Notes: a model not told the origin generated them from the letters alone. DNA of 55,999 bases from Pseudonocardia kujensis (GCF_021283305.1 NZ_JAJSOK010000051.1:1-55999), one strand, 5' to 3'. Shown: positions 40,028 through 49,138, numbered from the stretch's first letter. Numbers and translations: made by a program.

Positions 40028-40334
40028 CGGACATCACCGGCGCACCCCGCCCCTCGAGGGCTCTTCGCTCTGTCCTGCATTGCCCCATGGTGCTCACCCG
40101 GTCAGCGGTGTACCAACCCGAAACCGGACGTTCACCCGGTATCCGCGCCGAGGGGTCGGCGCCCGGCGGCGGACGGCGAACCTTTCCGTGACGAGCGGTT
40201 GTCGCAGGTTGCGACGAACGGGCGGCCCTGCCGCTCGGCGACGGGAACGGGGCTGCACAGCGTCGTCACCCGGTCACGTGACGTGCCCGTTTGTGCTGGT
40301 CCAGGCCCCGTCCGGGTCGTCGGCCGCCGTACCC

Positions 40335-40354
40335 GCCCGCACGCGCGTGCGGGC
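40335..40354. promoter_or_regulatory. Perfect 20-bp palindrome upstream of the Ser/Thr kinase
   Basis: GCCCGCACGCGCGTGCGGGC is its own reverse complement. It ends 7 bases before the putative -10, so it covers the -35 region. Candidate operator for a dimeric regulator, or a cruciform/hairpin. Confidence 0.6.
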
Positions 40355-40361
40355 CGTCGCC

Positions 40362-40367
40362 GACAAT
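40362..40367 (+). promoter_or_regulatory. Putative leaderless -10 element of the Ser/Thr kinase gene
   Basis: GACAAT is 6 bases before GTG 40374. Confidence 0.45.
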
Positions 40368-40373
40368 GGTCGC

Positions 40374-42098
40374 GTGTCGACGCAGGAAGACGAGCAGCCG
40401 GGCCGCGTCGTCGGCGACCGGTACCGCCTCTCCGCGCAGCTCGGCAGCGGGGCGATGGGCACGGTCTGGTCGGGGTACGACGAGGTCCTGCGCCGCCGGG
40501 TGGCCGTCAAGGAGCTGAAGGTCCCGCGCGGGATCCCGGAGCGCGAGGCGCTCGGGATGCGCGAGCGGATGCTCCGCGAGGCGCGCGCCCTGGGCGGGCT
40601 GTCGCACCCGAACGTCATCACGGTGTTCGACGTCGTCGACGTGGCCGGCGAGCCGCTCGTCGTCCTCGAGATGGTCCCGTCGCGCAACCTCGCCACGATC
40701 ATCTCCGAGCAGGGCCGGCTGAACCAGCGGCAGGCCGCCGCCGTCGGCTTCGCCACGGCCGCGGCGCTGCGGGCCGCGCACCGCGCGGGGATCACGCACC
40801 GCGACGTGAAGCCGGGGAACGTCCTCGTCGCCCACGACGGGCGCATCAAGCTCACCGACTTCGGCATCGCGCGCAACGCCTCGGACGCGCCGATGACCAC
40901 CGCCGGGCTCGTGCTCGGCTCCCCCGCCTACATCGCGCCCGAGGTCGCGATGGGCGCCGCCGTCACCCCCGCCGCGGACCTCTGGGGCCTGGGCGCCACC
41001 CTCTTCGCCGCGGTCGAGGGCCGCCCGCCCTACGACGTCAAGGGCGACCCCGTCTCCACCATCACCGAGGTGGTCGACGGAGAGGTTCCCCGCCCGCGGG
41101 AGTACGGGCCGGTCTCCGAGGTCATCGCGGCGCTGATGGTCAAGGACCCCGACCAACGGATGCCGCTCGACGAGGTGCGCCGCCGGTTGCGCCCGCTGCT
41201 CGACGACCCGGACGACCCGCTCTACCCCGGCTCCCCGGACGCCCCGACGACCTACTCCGCGGTCGCCCGCCCGGAGGCCGTGCCGGAGCCGCGGGTGGCC
41301 GCGTCGGGCCCGGTGCCGGCGTCCGGGCCCTGGGGCGGTACGTACGGCCCCGCCGGTTCGACCCGGCTGCCGGCCGCCGACCCGGCGCCGCAGCCCGCCC
41401 CGCGCGGTCTCGCCGCGGCACCCGGCCCGCTCCCCACCCCGACGGGCGCGCACGCCCCGGCCCGTCCGCCCGTCCGCCCCTCGTCGGCGCCGCCGGCCGC
41501 ACCCGCCCGCCGCCCCACGACGATCGCGATGCCGACGCGCTGGGCGCTGCCGCTGGCCGTCGCGGGCGCGGTGCTCGTCCTGCTCGGCGCCGCCGGCGGC
41601 TACGGCCTGGTCCGGACGCTGGCCGGCCAGTCCCCGTCGTCGACCGTCACGGTCACCACCGACCGCAGCCCCACGACGCTGCACTCCGATCCCGCCGGCT
41701 GGAGCGTCGCGGTGCCCTCGAACTGGGCGCAGTACCGCGACGGCGACGCGAACCCCGTGGTCCGCTTCGTCTCGGCGGACGGGTCCGAGGCCCTCGCCGT
41801 GTGGAGGGCCGGGTCGGAGGACGAGATCGCCGCCGGGCTCACGCCCGCGCACCTCGGCGTCGACGCCGTCGACGCCGGGCCGGCCGAGCCCGTCGCCGGG
41901 GCGCCCGCCGGGGTCCGCGAGCTCCGCTACACCACCACCGAGGGCGACCAGCAGCGCACGACGGTCCTGCGCACGGTCCCCGCGGCCGACGGGCTCTGGG
42001 CCCTGTCCCTCACCGTGCCCGCCGAACGCGCGGACGAGCGCTCGGCGGCGCTGTTCACCGCGCTCGCCTCGACCTTCACGGCACCGGCCGCCGGGTGA
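40374..42098 (+). CDS. Membrane Ser/Thr protein kinase (PknA/B-like)
   Basis: A 574-residue Hanks-type kinase. The kinase domain spans about residues 17-275: LGSGAMGTVW (Gly loop), VAVKELK (ATP Lys), HRDVKPGNVL (catalytic loop), LTDFGIAR and the activation segment SPAYIAPEV. A Pro/Ala-rich linker leads to one membrane helix at about 387-410, then an extracytoplasmic domain of about 150 residues with no PASTA repeats. The external domain (PAGWSVAVPSNWAQYRDG) recalls small stress-sensor or lipoprotein-like folds. Ligand unknown. Confidence 0.93.
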   Translation: MSTQEDEQPGRVVGDRYRLSAQLGSGAMGTVWSGYDEVLRRRVAVKELKVPRGIPEREALGMRERMLREARALGGLSHPNVITVFDVVDVAGEPLVVLEMVPSRNLATIISEQGRLNQRQAAAVGFATAAALRAAHRAGITHRDVKPGNVLVAHDGRIKLTDFGIARNASDAPMTTAGLVLGSPAYIAPEVAMGAAVTPAADLWGLGATLFAAVEGRPPYDVKGDPVSTITEVVDGEVPRPREYGPVSEVIAALMVKDPDQRMPLDEVRRRLRPLLDDPDDPLYPGSPDAPTTYSAVARPEAVPEPRVAASGPVPASGPWGGTYGPAGSTRLPAADPAPQPAPRGLAAAPGPLPTPTGAHAPARPPVRPSSAPPAAPARRPTTIAMPTRWALPLAVAGAVLVLLGAAGGYGLVRTLAGQSPSSTVTVTTDRSPTTLHSDPAGWSVAVPSNWAQYRDGDANPVVRFVSADGSEALAVWRAGSEDEIAAGLTPAHLGVDAVDAGPAEPVAGAPAGVRELRYTTTEGDQQRTTVLRTVPAADGLWALSLTVPAERADERSAALFTALASTFTAPAAG

Positions 42099-42105
42099 TC
42101 ACCCG

Positions 42106-42111
42106 TACCCT
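42106..42111 (+). promoter_or_regulatory. Putative leaderless -10 element of punA
   Basis: TACCCT is 6 bases before ATG 42118 and 8 bases after the kinase stop. Confidence 0.5.
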
Positions 42112-42117
42112 GCGCGC

Positions 42118-42897
42118 ATGAGCATCGCGCAGGAGGCAGCGCAGGCGCTGGCCAACGCGACCGGGGTGGAGCGGCACGACGTCGCGGTGGTCCTCGGCTC
42201 CGGGTGGCGGCCCGCCGCGGACGTCATCGGCGTCGGGTCGGACGTCCCGATGGCCGGGCTGCCGGGGTTCGTGCCGCCCGCCGTCGAGGGCCACGGCGGC
42301 ACGGTCCGCTCGCTGACCGTCGGTCGCCGGAAGGTCCTGGTGCTGCTCGGGCGCACGCACGGCTACGAGGGGCACCCGGTGGAGGCCGTGGTGCACGGCG
42401 TCCGCGCGGCGGCGGCAGCCGGGTGCCGCGCGATCGTGCTGACCAACGCGGCCGGCGGGATCCGGGAGGGCATGTCCGTCGGGCAGCCGGTGCTGATCAG
42501 CGACCACCTCAACCTCACGGCCCGCTCGCCGCTGGTCGGGCCGCGCTTCACCGACCTGACCGACCTCTACTCGGTCCGGCTGCGCACGCTCGCACGCGAG
42601 ATCGACCCCTCGCTCGAGGAGGGCGTGTACGCCGGGCTCCCCGGCCCCCACTTCGAGACGCCCGCCGAGATCCGGATGCTCCGCACGCTCGGCGCCGACC
42701 TGGTCGGGATGTCCACCGTGCTGGAGGCGGTCGCGGCCCGCGCCGAGGGCGTCGAGGTGTTCGGGCTGTCGCTGGTCACCAACCTCGCCGCCGGGATGAC
42801 CGGGCAGCCGCTCGACCACGAGGAGGTGTTGGCGGCCGGGCGTGCCTCGGCGACCCGGATGGGCGAGCTGCTGCGCGAGCTGGTCGCGCGCGCCTGA
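42118..42897 (+). CDS. punA: Purine nucleoside phosphorylase
   Basis: Phosphorolysis of inosine and guanosine to base plus ribose 1-phosphate. The 259-residue trimeric-type PNP has the phosphate site VVLGSGW, GRTHGYEGHP, TNAAGGI, and GPHFETPAEIRMLRTLGADLVGMSTV near the purine site. The mutase that converts the ribose 1-phosphate follows one base downstream. Confidence 0.95.
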   Translation: MSIAQEAAQALANATGVERHDVAVVLGSGWRPAADVIGVGSDVPMAGLPGFVPPAVEGHGGTVRSLTVGRRKVLVLLGRTHGYEGHPVEAVVHGVRAAAAAGCRAIVLTNAAGGIREGMSVGQPVLISDHLNLTARSPLVGPRFTDLTDLYSVRLRTLAREIDPSLEEGVYAGLPGPHFETPAEIRMLRTLGADLVGMSTVLEAVAARAEGVEVFGLSLVTNLAAGMTGQPLDHEEVLAAGRASATRMGELLRELVARA

Positions 42898-42898
42898 C

Positions 42899-44497
42899 AT
42901 GGGCCTGGACCCCGCGCTGCGGGACGCGGCGCTGCGCTGGATCGCCGACGACCCCGACCCCGACACCCGCACCGCGCTGCAGACGCTCCTGGCCGCCGCG
43001 ATGACCGGCGCCGACAGCACCGCACTGGCCGACGCCCTCTCCGGTCCCCTGCGCTTCGGCACCGCCGGGCTGCGCGGCGCGGTGCGGGCCGGTCCGGCGG
43101 GCATGAACGTCGCCGTCGTCCGTCGCGCCACCGCCGGCCTGGCCGCCTGGCTGGTCGAGCGGGGAGCGCGGGGCCGAGCGGTCGTCGTCGGGCGGGACGC
43201 GCGGCACGGGTCGGAGGCCTTCGCCCGCGAGACCGCCGGGGTGCTGGCCGCGGCCGGCTTCGTGGTGCACGTCCTGCCCGGACCCACGCCGACCCCGTTG
43301 CTCGCCTTCGCGGTGCAGCAGCGCGGGGCGGCGGCCGGGGTGCAGATCACCGCCTCGCACAACCCGCCGCAGGACAACGGCTACAAGGTCTACCTCGGCG
43401 CGGCCGTGAGCGACGCCCCCGGCGCCCAGCTCACCACGCCCGCCGACGCCGAGATCGAGGCCGCGGTCGCCGCCGCCCCCGCGGCCGTCGCGATCCCGGC
43501 CGACGGCCCGACGACCGTCGACGACGTCACCGCGGAGTACCTGGACCGGGTCGCCGGGCTCGGCACCGCGGCCACCGGCCTGCGGATCGCACTCACCCCG
43601 ATGCACGGCGTCGGCGGGGCCACCGCGGTGCACGCGCTGGCGCGCAGCGGGTTCACGGACGTCCACGTCGTCGCCGAGCAGGCGACGCCGGACCCGGACT
43701 TCCCGACCGTCGACCTCCCGAACCCGGAGGAGCCCGGCGCCACCGACCTCCTGCTCGCGCTGGCCGCGCGCACGGGCGCCGACCTCGCCGTCGCCCTGGA
43801 CCCCGACGCGGACCGCTGCGCCCTCGGTGTCCCGACGCCCACGGGGTGGCGGATGCTCACCGGCGACGAGACCGGAGTCCTGCTCGGCGACCACCTCCTG
43901 CGCCGCCGCAGCGGCCTGGTCGCGACCACCGTGGTGTCGAGCTCGATGCTGGCGAAGGTCGCCGCCGCCCACGGCGCGCCGTCCGCGGAGACGCTGACCG
44001 GCTTCAAGTGGATCGTCCGCGCCGGCCCCGGCCTCGTGTACGGCTACGAGGAGGCCCTCGGCTACTGCGTGGACCCGGAGGCGGTGCGGGACAAGGACGG
44101 GATCGCCGCGGCCGTCGTCGCCGCCGACCTCGCGGCCGGGCTGAAGGCCGCCGGGCGGACCCTGCTCGACCGGCTCGACGAGCTGTCCCGCGCCCACGGG
44201 GTGCACCGCACGGTCGGCATCTCGGTGCGGATGCCCCCCACGGAGCGCGACGCCGTGGTGGCCCGCCTGGGCGGCGCGCCGCCGGAGGGCTGGAGTGCGG
44301 ACCGTCCCGCGCCGGACGTCCTCCGGCTCCGGGGGGACGGCCTCCGGGTGGTCGTGCGCCCCTCGGGCACCGAGCCGAAGCTGAAGGCCTACCTCGAGGT
44401 CGTCGAGCCGCCCACCGACGACCTGGAGGGCGCCCGGGCCCGCGCCGACGAGCGGATGGCGGCCCTCCGGGAGGAGATCACGGCCCTCATCGGGTAG
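42899..44497 (+). CDS. pmmB: Phospho-sugar mutase (PmmB-like, phosphopentomutase/phosphomannomutase)
   Basis: A 532-residue alpha-D-phosphohexomutase family enzyme: substrate loop LRFGTAGLRGAV, active-site Ser in TASHNPPQDNGYKVY, metal loop DPDADRC, sugar-binding EEALGYC and phosphate-binding RPSGTEPKLKAY. Its position after punA suggests interconversion of ribose 1-phosphate and ribose 5-phosphate (inference). The ATG lies one base after the punA stop, so the genes are coupled. Confidence 0.93.
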   Translation: MGLDPALRDAALRWIADDPDPDTRTALQTLLAAAMTGADSTALADALSGPLRFGTAGLRGAVRAGPAGMNVAVVRRATAGLAAWLVERGARGRAVVVGRDARHGSEAFARETAGVLAAAGFVVHVLPGPTPTPLLAFAVQQRGAAAGVQITASHNPPQDNGYKVYLGAAVSDAPGAQLTTPADAEIEAAVAAAPAAVAIPADGPTTVDDVTAEYLDRVAGLGTAATGLRIALTPMHGVGGATAVHALARSGFTDVHVVAEQATPDPDFPTVDLPNPEEPGATDLLLALAARTGADLAVALDPDADRCALGVPTPTGWRMLTGDETGVLLGDHLLRRRSGLVATTVVSSSMLAKVAAAHGAPSAETLTGFKWIVRAGPGLVYGYEEALGYCVDPEAVRDKDGIAAAVVAADLAAGLKAAGRTLLDRLDELSRAHGVHRTVGISVRMPPTERDAVVARLGGAPPEGWSADRPAPDVLRLRGDGLRVVVRPSGTEPKLKAYLEVVEPPTDDLEGARARADERMAALREEITALIG

Positions 44498-44500
44498 GAC
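44495..44500 (+). promoter_or_regulatory. Weak leaderless -10 candidate for the flavodoxin-like gene
   Basis: TAGGAC, overlapping the pmmB stop codon, is 7 bases before GTG 44508. The last base departs from TANNNT. Confidence 0.25.
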
Positions 44501-44507
44501 GGGGCTC

Positions 44508-44960
44508 GTGGCAGTCCTGCTGATCGTGCACCACACGCCCTCGCCCGCCACCCAGGAACTGCTCGACGCCGTGGTCCGCGGCGCCAGCGACCCCGAGATC
44601 ACCGGGGTGGAGGTGCGCCGCCGGGCCGCGCTGGCCGCGACCGCGTCGGACCTGCTGGAGGCCGACGGCGTGGTGCTCGGCACCCCCGCGAACATCGGCT
44701 ACATGTCGGGCGCGCTCAAGCACTTCTTCGACCAGGTCTACTACGTCTGCGGCGACGACACCCGCAAGCTCCCGTACGGCCTCTACGTGCACGGCAACCA
44801 GGGCGTCGAGGGAGCGGTGAAGGCCGTCGGCACGATCGCGTCGGGCATGGGCTGGGAGCAGGTGGCCGCGCCGGTGGAGGTCATGGGCGCGCCCGACAAG
44901 GCGGCGCTGGAGGCGTGCTGGGAGCTGGGCGCGACGGTGGCCGCCGGGATCGGCGACTGA
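44508..44960 (+). CDS. Flavodoxin-like NAD(P)H-dependent oxidoreductase
   Basis: 150 residues with a flavodoxin fold: VLLIVHHTPSPATQELLDAV, an FMN phosphate-loop variant (T-P-S-P-A-T), then VVLGTPANIGYMSGALKHFFDQ, which binds the flavin ring, and LYVHGNQG. Probable small FMN reductase or quinone reductase. Follows pmmB by 10 bases. Confidence 0.87.
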   Translation: MAVLLIVHHTPSPATQELLDAVVRGASDPEITGVEVRRRAALAATASDLLEADGVVLGTPANIGYMSGALKHFFDQVYYVCGDDTRKLPYGLYVHGNQGVEGAVKAVGTIASGMGWEQVAAPVEVMGAPDKAALEACWELGATVAAGIGD

Positions 44961-44963
44961 GGC

Positions 44964-45761
44964 TCAGCGACCCGCGGGGCCCACCGGCTCGACGGGTGCC
45001 GCCCGCCGCTGCGCCAGCCAGCCCTCGATCTCCGTGGTCCACATCGCGGCGATCTTGCGGTAGCCGCCGGCGTTGGCGTGCAGCCCGTCGGCGAAGTCCC
45101 CGGGGGCCAGCAGCGTCGAGGTGTCCACGAACTCCACGGAGTGCCCGAGCGCGCGGTGCCGGGCGACGACCCCGGGCGTCAGCCGGGCCAGCTCCGCGCG
45201 GTCCTTCGCGTGCGCGGACAGCGGCGCCCAGATGCCCGCGACGATCACGTGGGTCTGCGGTGCGGCGGCGAACACCTTGTCGAGCAAGGTGTCGAGCCTC
45301 GCCGCGGCGACGCCGCCCTTCGCCCCGGAGTTCACGTCGTTGGTGCCCATGTGCAGCAGCACGACGTCCGGGTCGGCCTCCGCCACCCAGGCGCCGACCG
45401 CCGGGATCATCTTGGCCAGCGTCCAGCCGGAGTGCCCCTCGTTGTCCGGGTCGGCCATCCCCGCCGGGCCGTCGTGGCGCGAGCCCACGTAGTCGACGCG
45501 GATGCCGTCACCGGTCAGCTCGGCGAACAACGGCCCGCGGTAGCCGGCGGTGCCGGGACTGCCCACGCCCTCGGTGCTCGACGCGCCCAGCGGCATGACC
45601 CGCAGCGCCGCCTTCGGCCCGGCGCCCTCACCCGCCGTGCGCACCCCGGGGGGCGTGCCGCCCTCGTCGGCGGGGATCCCGGCGACCACCAGGCCCGCGA
45701 CGAGCATCGCGGTGAGCTGCAACGGAACCCGCCAGCGGAGCCCCCCGACCCAGCCGCGCAC
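44964..45761 (-). CDS. Secreted/membrane-anchored SGNH hydrolase
   Basis: 265 residues: an N-terminal hydrophobic signal or anchor (LQLTAMLVAGLVVAGIPADE), then block I MPLGASSTEG with the nucleophile Ser, block III LHMGTNDV and block V ADGLHANAGGY with the Asp and His. Likely acts outside the cytoplasm on an ester such as acetylated sugar. GTG 45761 is chosen for GGGAGGT just upstream; the frame beyond it is non-coding in character. Confidence 0.87.
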   Translation of the reverse strand: MRGWVGGLRWRVPLQLTAMLVAGLVVAGIPADEGGTPPGVRTAGEGAGPKAALRVMPLGASSTEGVGSPGTAGYRGPLFAELTGDGIRVDYVGSRHDGPAGMADPDNEGHSGWTLAKMIPAVGAWVAEADPDVVLLHMGTNDVNSGAKGGVAAARLDTLLDKVFAAAPQTHVIVAGIWAPLSAHAKDRAELARLTPGVVARHRALGHSVEFVDTSTLLAPGDFADGLHANAGGYRKIAAMWTTEIEGWLAQRRAAPVEPVGPAGR

Positions 45762-45930
45762 GCCGACCTCCCGCCCGGGCGCGCCACCGGTCGGCGCGAC
45801 CCACGTGGAGATCTCCCGAACGGTGCCGGGCGTTACTCGTCCCCGGAGATCGACCCGGTTCCGGTTCGTCACACACCCGTGTCCGGTCCGTGACCGCAGC
45901 GTGAACGGGCGGGACCCCCGGGAGGAGAGG

Positions 45931-45936
45931 TAGCCT
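45931..45936 (+). promoter_or_regulatory. Putative leaderless -10 element of the second TetR gene
   Basis: TAGCCT is 6 bases before GTG 45943. A purine-rich GGAGGAGAGG lies just before it, too far from the start to be an ideal ribosome site. Confidence 0.4.
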
Positions 45937-45942
45937 CCGCCG

Positions 45943-46527
45943 GTGCCCCGGCCCAAGGTCCACGACGACGTGTTGCGCGACAGGCTGCGCGCCCGGGCGG
46001 CGGAGCTGCTGAGCGCACACGGCGTGACCGGGCTGTCGCTGCGCACCCTCGCCGCGGACGTCGGGACGTCGACCACGGCGGTGTACGCGCTCTTCGGTGG
46101 CAAGCCCGGCCTGGTGAAGTCCCTGGTCGACGACGCGTTCCGGCGCCTGCGCCGCACGCTGGCCGCCGTGCCGCCCGCGGGCGACCCGGCCGAACAGCTC
46201 GTCGCGCTCGGCGAGGCCTACCGCGCCGACGCCCTGGACGACCCGCACCTCTACGACGCGATGTTCGACCGCGACCAGCTCGACGCCGAGTCGCGCGAGC
46301 TGCAGGAGGCGGCGTTCGGCCCGTTGGTCGAGGCGGTGGAGCGGGCCGTCGACGCGAAGGTGCTGCGGCACGACGCACACCCGCCCACGGTCGCGCTCGG
46401 GCTCTGGTCGGCGCTGCACGGGCTGGTGTCGATCCAGCTGCACGCGCACACCCCGGACGCGGTCGACGACCCGGCCAAGGGCTTCCCGGTCGTCCTGCGC
46501 GCGGTCGTCGACGGCTGGCGGGCCTGA
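45943..46527 (+). CDS. TetR family transcriptional regulator
   Basis: 194 residues. Helix-turn-helix is LSLRTLAADVGTSTTAVYALFGGKPGLVKSL (about 30-60). The C-terminal domain with LWSALHGLVSIQLH is of the WHG type. Target unknown; neighbours are the divergent SGNH hydrolase (181 bases) and convergent upp. Confidence 0.9.
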   Translation: MPRPKVHDDVLRDRLRARAAELLSAHGVTGLSLRTLAADVGTSTTAVYALFGGKPGLVKSLVDDAFRRLRRTLAAVPPAGDPAEQLVALGEAYRADALDDPHLYDAMFDRDQLDAESRELQEAAFGPLVEAVERAVDAKVLRHDAHPPTVALGLWSALHGLVSIQLHAHTPDAVDDPAKGFPVVLRAVVDGWRA

Positions 46528-46553
46528 CCCCGCCCGACCGGACCCGGCTCCGC

Positions 46554-47177
46554 TCAGACCGCGCCGAACTGGCGGTCGCCCGCGTCGCCGAGGCCGGGGA
46601 CGATGAACGCGGAGTCGTTGAGCCGCTCGTCGATCGAGGCGGTGACCAGCCGGACGGGCAGCCCGCTCGCCTCCAGGGTGCGCACGCCCTCCGGTGCGGC
46701 GAGCACGCACACCGCGGTGACGTCGTCGGCACCGCGGGCCGTGAGCAGCTCGACGGTGTGCACCATCGACCCGCCCGTGGCGAGCATCGGATCGAGCACG
46801 AACACCGGCCGCCCGACGAGCGAGGCCGGCAGCGACTCCATGTACGGGGTCGGGCGGTGGGTCTCCTCGTCCCGCGCCACGCCGACGAACCCCATCTGCG
46901 CCTCGGGGATCAGGTTCTGTGCGGCGTCGACCATGCCGAGGCCGGCGCGGAGCACCGGCACGAGCACGGGCGGGTTCGCGAGCCGGTACCCGGTCGTGCG
47001 GGCCACCGGGGTGTGCAGCGGGAACTCCGCCACCTCGAAACCGCGGGTCGCCTCGACGATCAGCAGCAGGGTGAGGTCGCGCAGTGCGGCGCGGAAGGCC
47101 GCGTTGTCCGTGCGCGCGTCGCGCATCGTGGTGAGCCGAGCCCTGGCCAGGGGGTGGTCGACGACCCGCACGTCCAT
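46554..47177 (-). CDS. upp: Uracil phosphoribosyltransferase
   Basis: Salvages uracil with PRPP to UMP. 207 residues: VRVVDHPLARARLTTMRD, LVPVLRAGLGM, the PRPP loop VFVLDPMLATGGSMV and the uracil-binding end IVPGLGDAGDRQFGAV. ATG 47177 has TACTGT six bases before it. Confidence 0.96.
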   Translation of the reverse strand: MDVRVVDHPLARARLTTMRDARTDNAAFRAALRDLTLLLIVEATRGFEVAEFPLHTPVARTTGYRLANPPVLVPVLRAGLGMVDAAQNLIPEAQMGFVGVARDEETHRPTPYMESLPASLVGRPVFVLDPMLATGGSMVHTVELLTARGADDVTAVCVLAAPEGVRTLEASGLPVRLVTASIDERLNDSAFIVPGLGDAGDRQFGAV

Positions 47178-47183
47178 GGCCGG

Positions 47184-47189
47184 ACAGTA
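47184..47189 (-). promoter_or_regulatory. Putative leaderless -10 element of upp
   Basis: TACTGT on the minus strand is 6 bases before ATG 47177. Confidence 0.5.
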
Positions 47190-47209
47190 GCGGGCGTCGT
47201 ACCGGTTCC

Positions 47210-48661
47210 TCAGGGCTGCTCGCGGCCCGGCGTCGCGCTCGTCCACCGCCAGCGGCCGTCCGCACCGGGCCGGGCGACGATCCGGTCCTCCAGCACCGGG
47301 TCGCGCTCGTGCTCCAGGCAGCCGGTGGCGGCCCAGCAGTCGATCCGGATCTCCGGGGTGTCCCCGCCCGTGGCGTCGAGCCGCAGGAAGCTCTTCAACA
47401 TCGGCGGGCGGTCGGTGTCGTAGAGGACCGAGGTCCAGTTCTCCGAGCGCCCCTTCGGCCCGCCCAGGACCCGCTCGGCCGCCCGCCGCGCCCGCGGCGT
47501 GATCTCCGCCGGGGGAGTGCCGGTCCGCGGCGGCGCGATCCCGATCCGCTCGGCCATGATCGTGGTCGCGTCGGCCGGCGAGACGACGGCGGTGCCGGTC
47601 CCGAACCGGCGCAGCGCGTCGTAGCGGCGGCTGAAGTGCGCCAGCGAGTCGCCGCGCAGCGGGTAGCAGCGGAAGTCCTCCTCGGAGCACTCCGGTGCCA
47701 GCGCGTCGACGTTCGGGATGGGGTGGGTGGCGGAGAGGTAGGCACCGCTGCCGCCCGCGACGAGGTGCAGGATCTCCCGGCCGTCGGCCAGCCGGACGGG
47801 GTAGCGCTGGTAGTTGTGGTCGTCGCCGCCGACCACGGCGACCACGGACGCGCGCGGGTCGCGCACCAGCTCGGCCACCGTGCCGCCGCCCTCGATCGGG
47901 CACGGGTGGTGCTCGGCGTAGGTGATCAGCGGCTTGCCGGTGAGCACGACCGTCGGCCGGTCGGCGGCGAAGAGGGTGTCGCGCAACCACTCCCCCTGGT
48001 CCCGGTCGAGGCCGCCGCGGATCCCGGTGTCGATCAGCACCAGCAGGACCGGGCCGGCGTCGATCGCGCAGTAGGGGCCGGGCTGGACCGCACGCTGCCG
48101 CTCGGCCGGGCGCCACGCCCGCGCCGTCTCGAGGTCCGCGGTGCGCCCGCGCGGCCCGCGCCGCCACAGCAGCCCGCGCAGGAACGCCTTCCAGCCGGAG
48201 CCCGGCACCGCGGGGGCGCGCTCCTCCGGCGGGGTGCCACAGAACCAGCTCATGAAGCCGGTCAGGCCGTCGTACCAGTCGTGGTTGCCCGGCAGGCCGT
48301 AGATCGGGCCCGGGAGGTCCGCATAGGGGCGGGCGTGCTTGGCCGCGTACTCGCGCAGCCCGCCGGCCGGGTAGATCACGTCGGAGACGACGACCGCGAG
48401 ATCGGTGTCCCCGGCGACCCGCTGCAGCACCGGCACCACGCAGTACTGGGACGCGTCGCCCTCGCCGGGGTCGCCGAGCAGCGCGACGGCGATCGCGTCC
48501 CGCCCGGCGAACCGGTCGACGAGGCGGTCGGGGTCGGGGCCGCGCCGCGCGTCGAGCCGGCGCAGCCACTCCCGGCGCATGTCGTCGGTGGGGTCGCCGA
48601 GGAACCGGACCAGCCGGTCGTTGCGGGACCGCCACAGCGGGCCGGGCCGCAACCACGACAT
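47210..48661 (-). CDS. Calcineurin-like metallophosphoesterase family protein
   Basis: A 483-residue protein with the metallophosphatase pattern: VVVSDVIYPAGG, then YGLPGNHDWYDG (the GNHD block), LVLIDTG, VVGGDDHNYQRY (the GGDDHN block) and LVAGGSGAYL. The first metal motif (usually GDxH) is altered to SDVIYP. Cytoplasmic, substrate unknown. ATG 48661 is fixed by GGAGG about eight bases upstream. Confidence 0.85.
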   Translation of the reverse strand: MSWLRPGPLWRSRNDRLVRFLGDPTDDMRREWLRRLDARRGPDPDRLVDRFAGRDAIAVALLGDPGEGDASQYCVVPVLQRVAGDTDLAVVVSDVIYPAGGLREYAAKHARPYADLPGPIYGLPGNHDWYDGLTGFMSWFCGTPPEERAPAVPGSGWKAFLRGLLWRRGPRGRTADLETARAWRPAERQRAVQPGPYCAIDAGPVLLVLIDTGIRGGLDRDQGEWLRDTLFAADRPTVVLTGKPLITYAEHHPCPIEGGGTVAELVRDPRASVVAVVGGDDHNYQRYPVRLADGREILHLVAGGSGAYLSATHPIPNVDALAPECSEEDFRCYPLRGDSLAHFSRRYDALRRFGTGTAVVSPADATTIMAERIGIAPPRTGTPPAEITPRARRAAERVLGGPKGRSENWTSVLYDTDRPPMLKSFLRLDATGGDTPEIRIDCWAATGCLEHERDPVLEDRIVARPGADGRWRWTSATPGREQP

Positions 48662-49057
48662 CCGCGCGCCTCCCGGGACGGCGGCGATCCCCGTGCCAGG
48701 ATGCTCGCAGCCGTAACCGGTGTTGGCCTCGTCCAGCCGGGAGGGGTCGTGCACCCGGTGATCGTCGCAGGGCCGCCGTCCCCCTCGACCACCCGCCGGT
48801 CCGGGTGGGGACGACCGGCGTTTCGTCACGCTGCGTGCCCCTGCGCGCGCCCTGTGCGGCCGTCCGCGCGACGTCGTGTGCACCGCGCGGTCGACCCTCG
48901 ATCCGGTCCCCCGACCACCCTGGGCACACGAGCAACCATGATCGACTTTTCGGGCCGCTCGTCGATCACACGGCGTGCCCGGCGCACCGAGGTGACACCA
49001 GTGATCAACTGGATCGTGCGCGCATCGCACCGGGCTCCGCACCGGCCGTGACCACAG

Positions 49058-49093
49058 GTGCCATTTATCTGACCCGAACGGGTGGTATGGCAC
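49058..49093. promoter_or_regulatory. 36-bp interrupted palindrome upstream of the small protein gene
   Basis: GTGCCAT (49058-49064) and ATGGCAC (49087-49093) are perfect inverted arms enclosing a second pair, ACCCG/CGGGT. It ends 59 bases before the start codon and about 34 bases before a TACTAG -10 candidate (49128-49133). Possible operator. Confidence 0.45.
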
Positions 49094-49138
49094 GAACACT
49101 GTCACGCCGGAGCCGTCGCCGACGCTGTACTAGGTGAC

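Larger units (their letters stand above)
40028..40373. other. 346-bp divergent promoter region
   Basis: Separates the M20 hydrolase and the Ser/Thr kinase. It holds a 20-bp perfect palindrome and a leaderless -10 for the kinase. Nothing coding was found. Confidence 0.6.

Noticed and set aside
48805..49137. 110-codon open frame before the small protein gene
   Set aside because: Composition is random high-GC (Arg/Ser/Cys-rich) and it spans the palindrome and promoter region.
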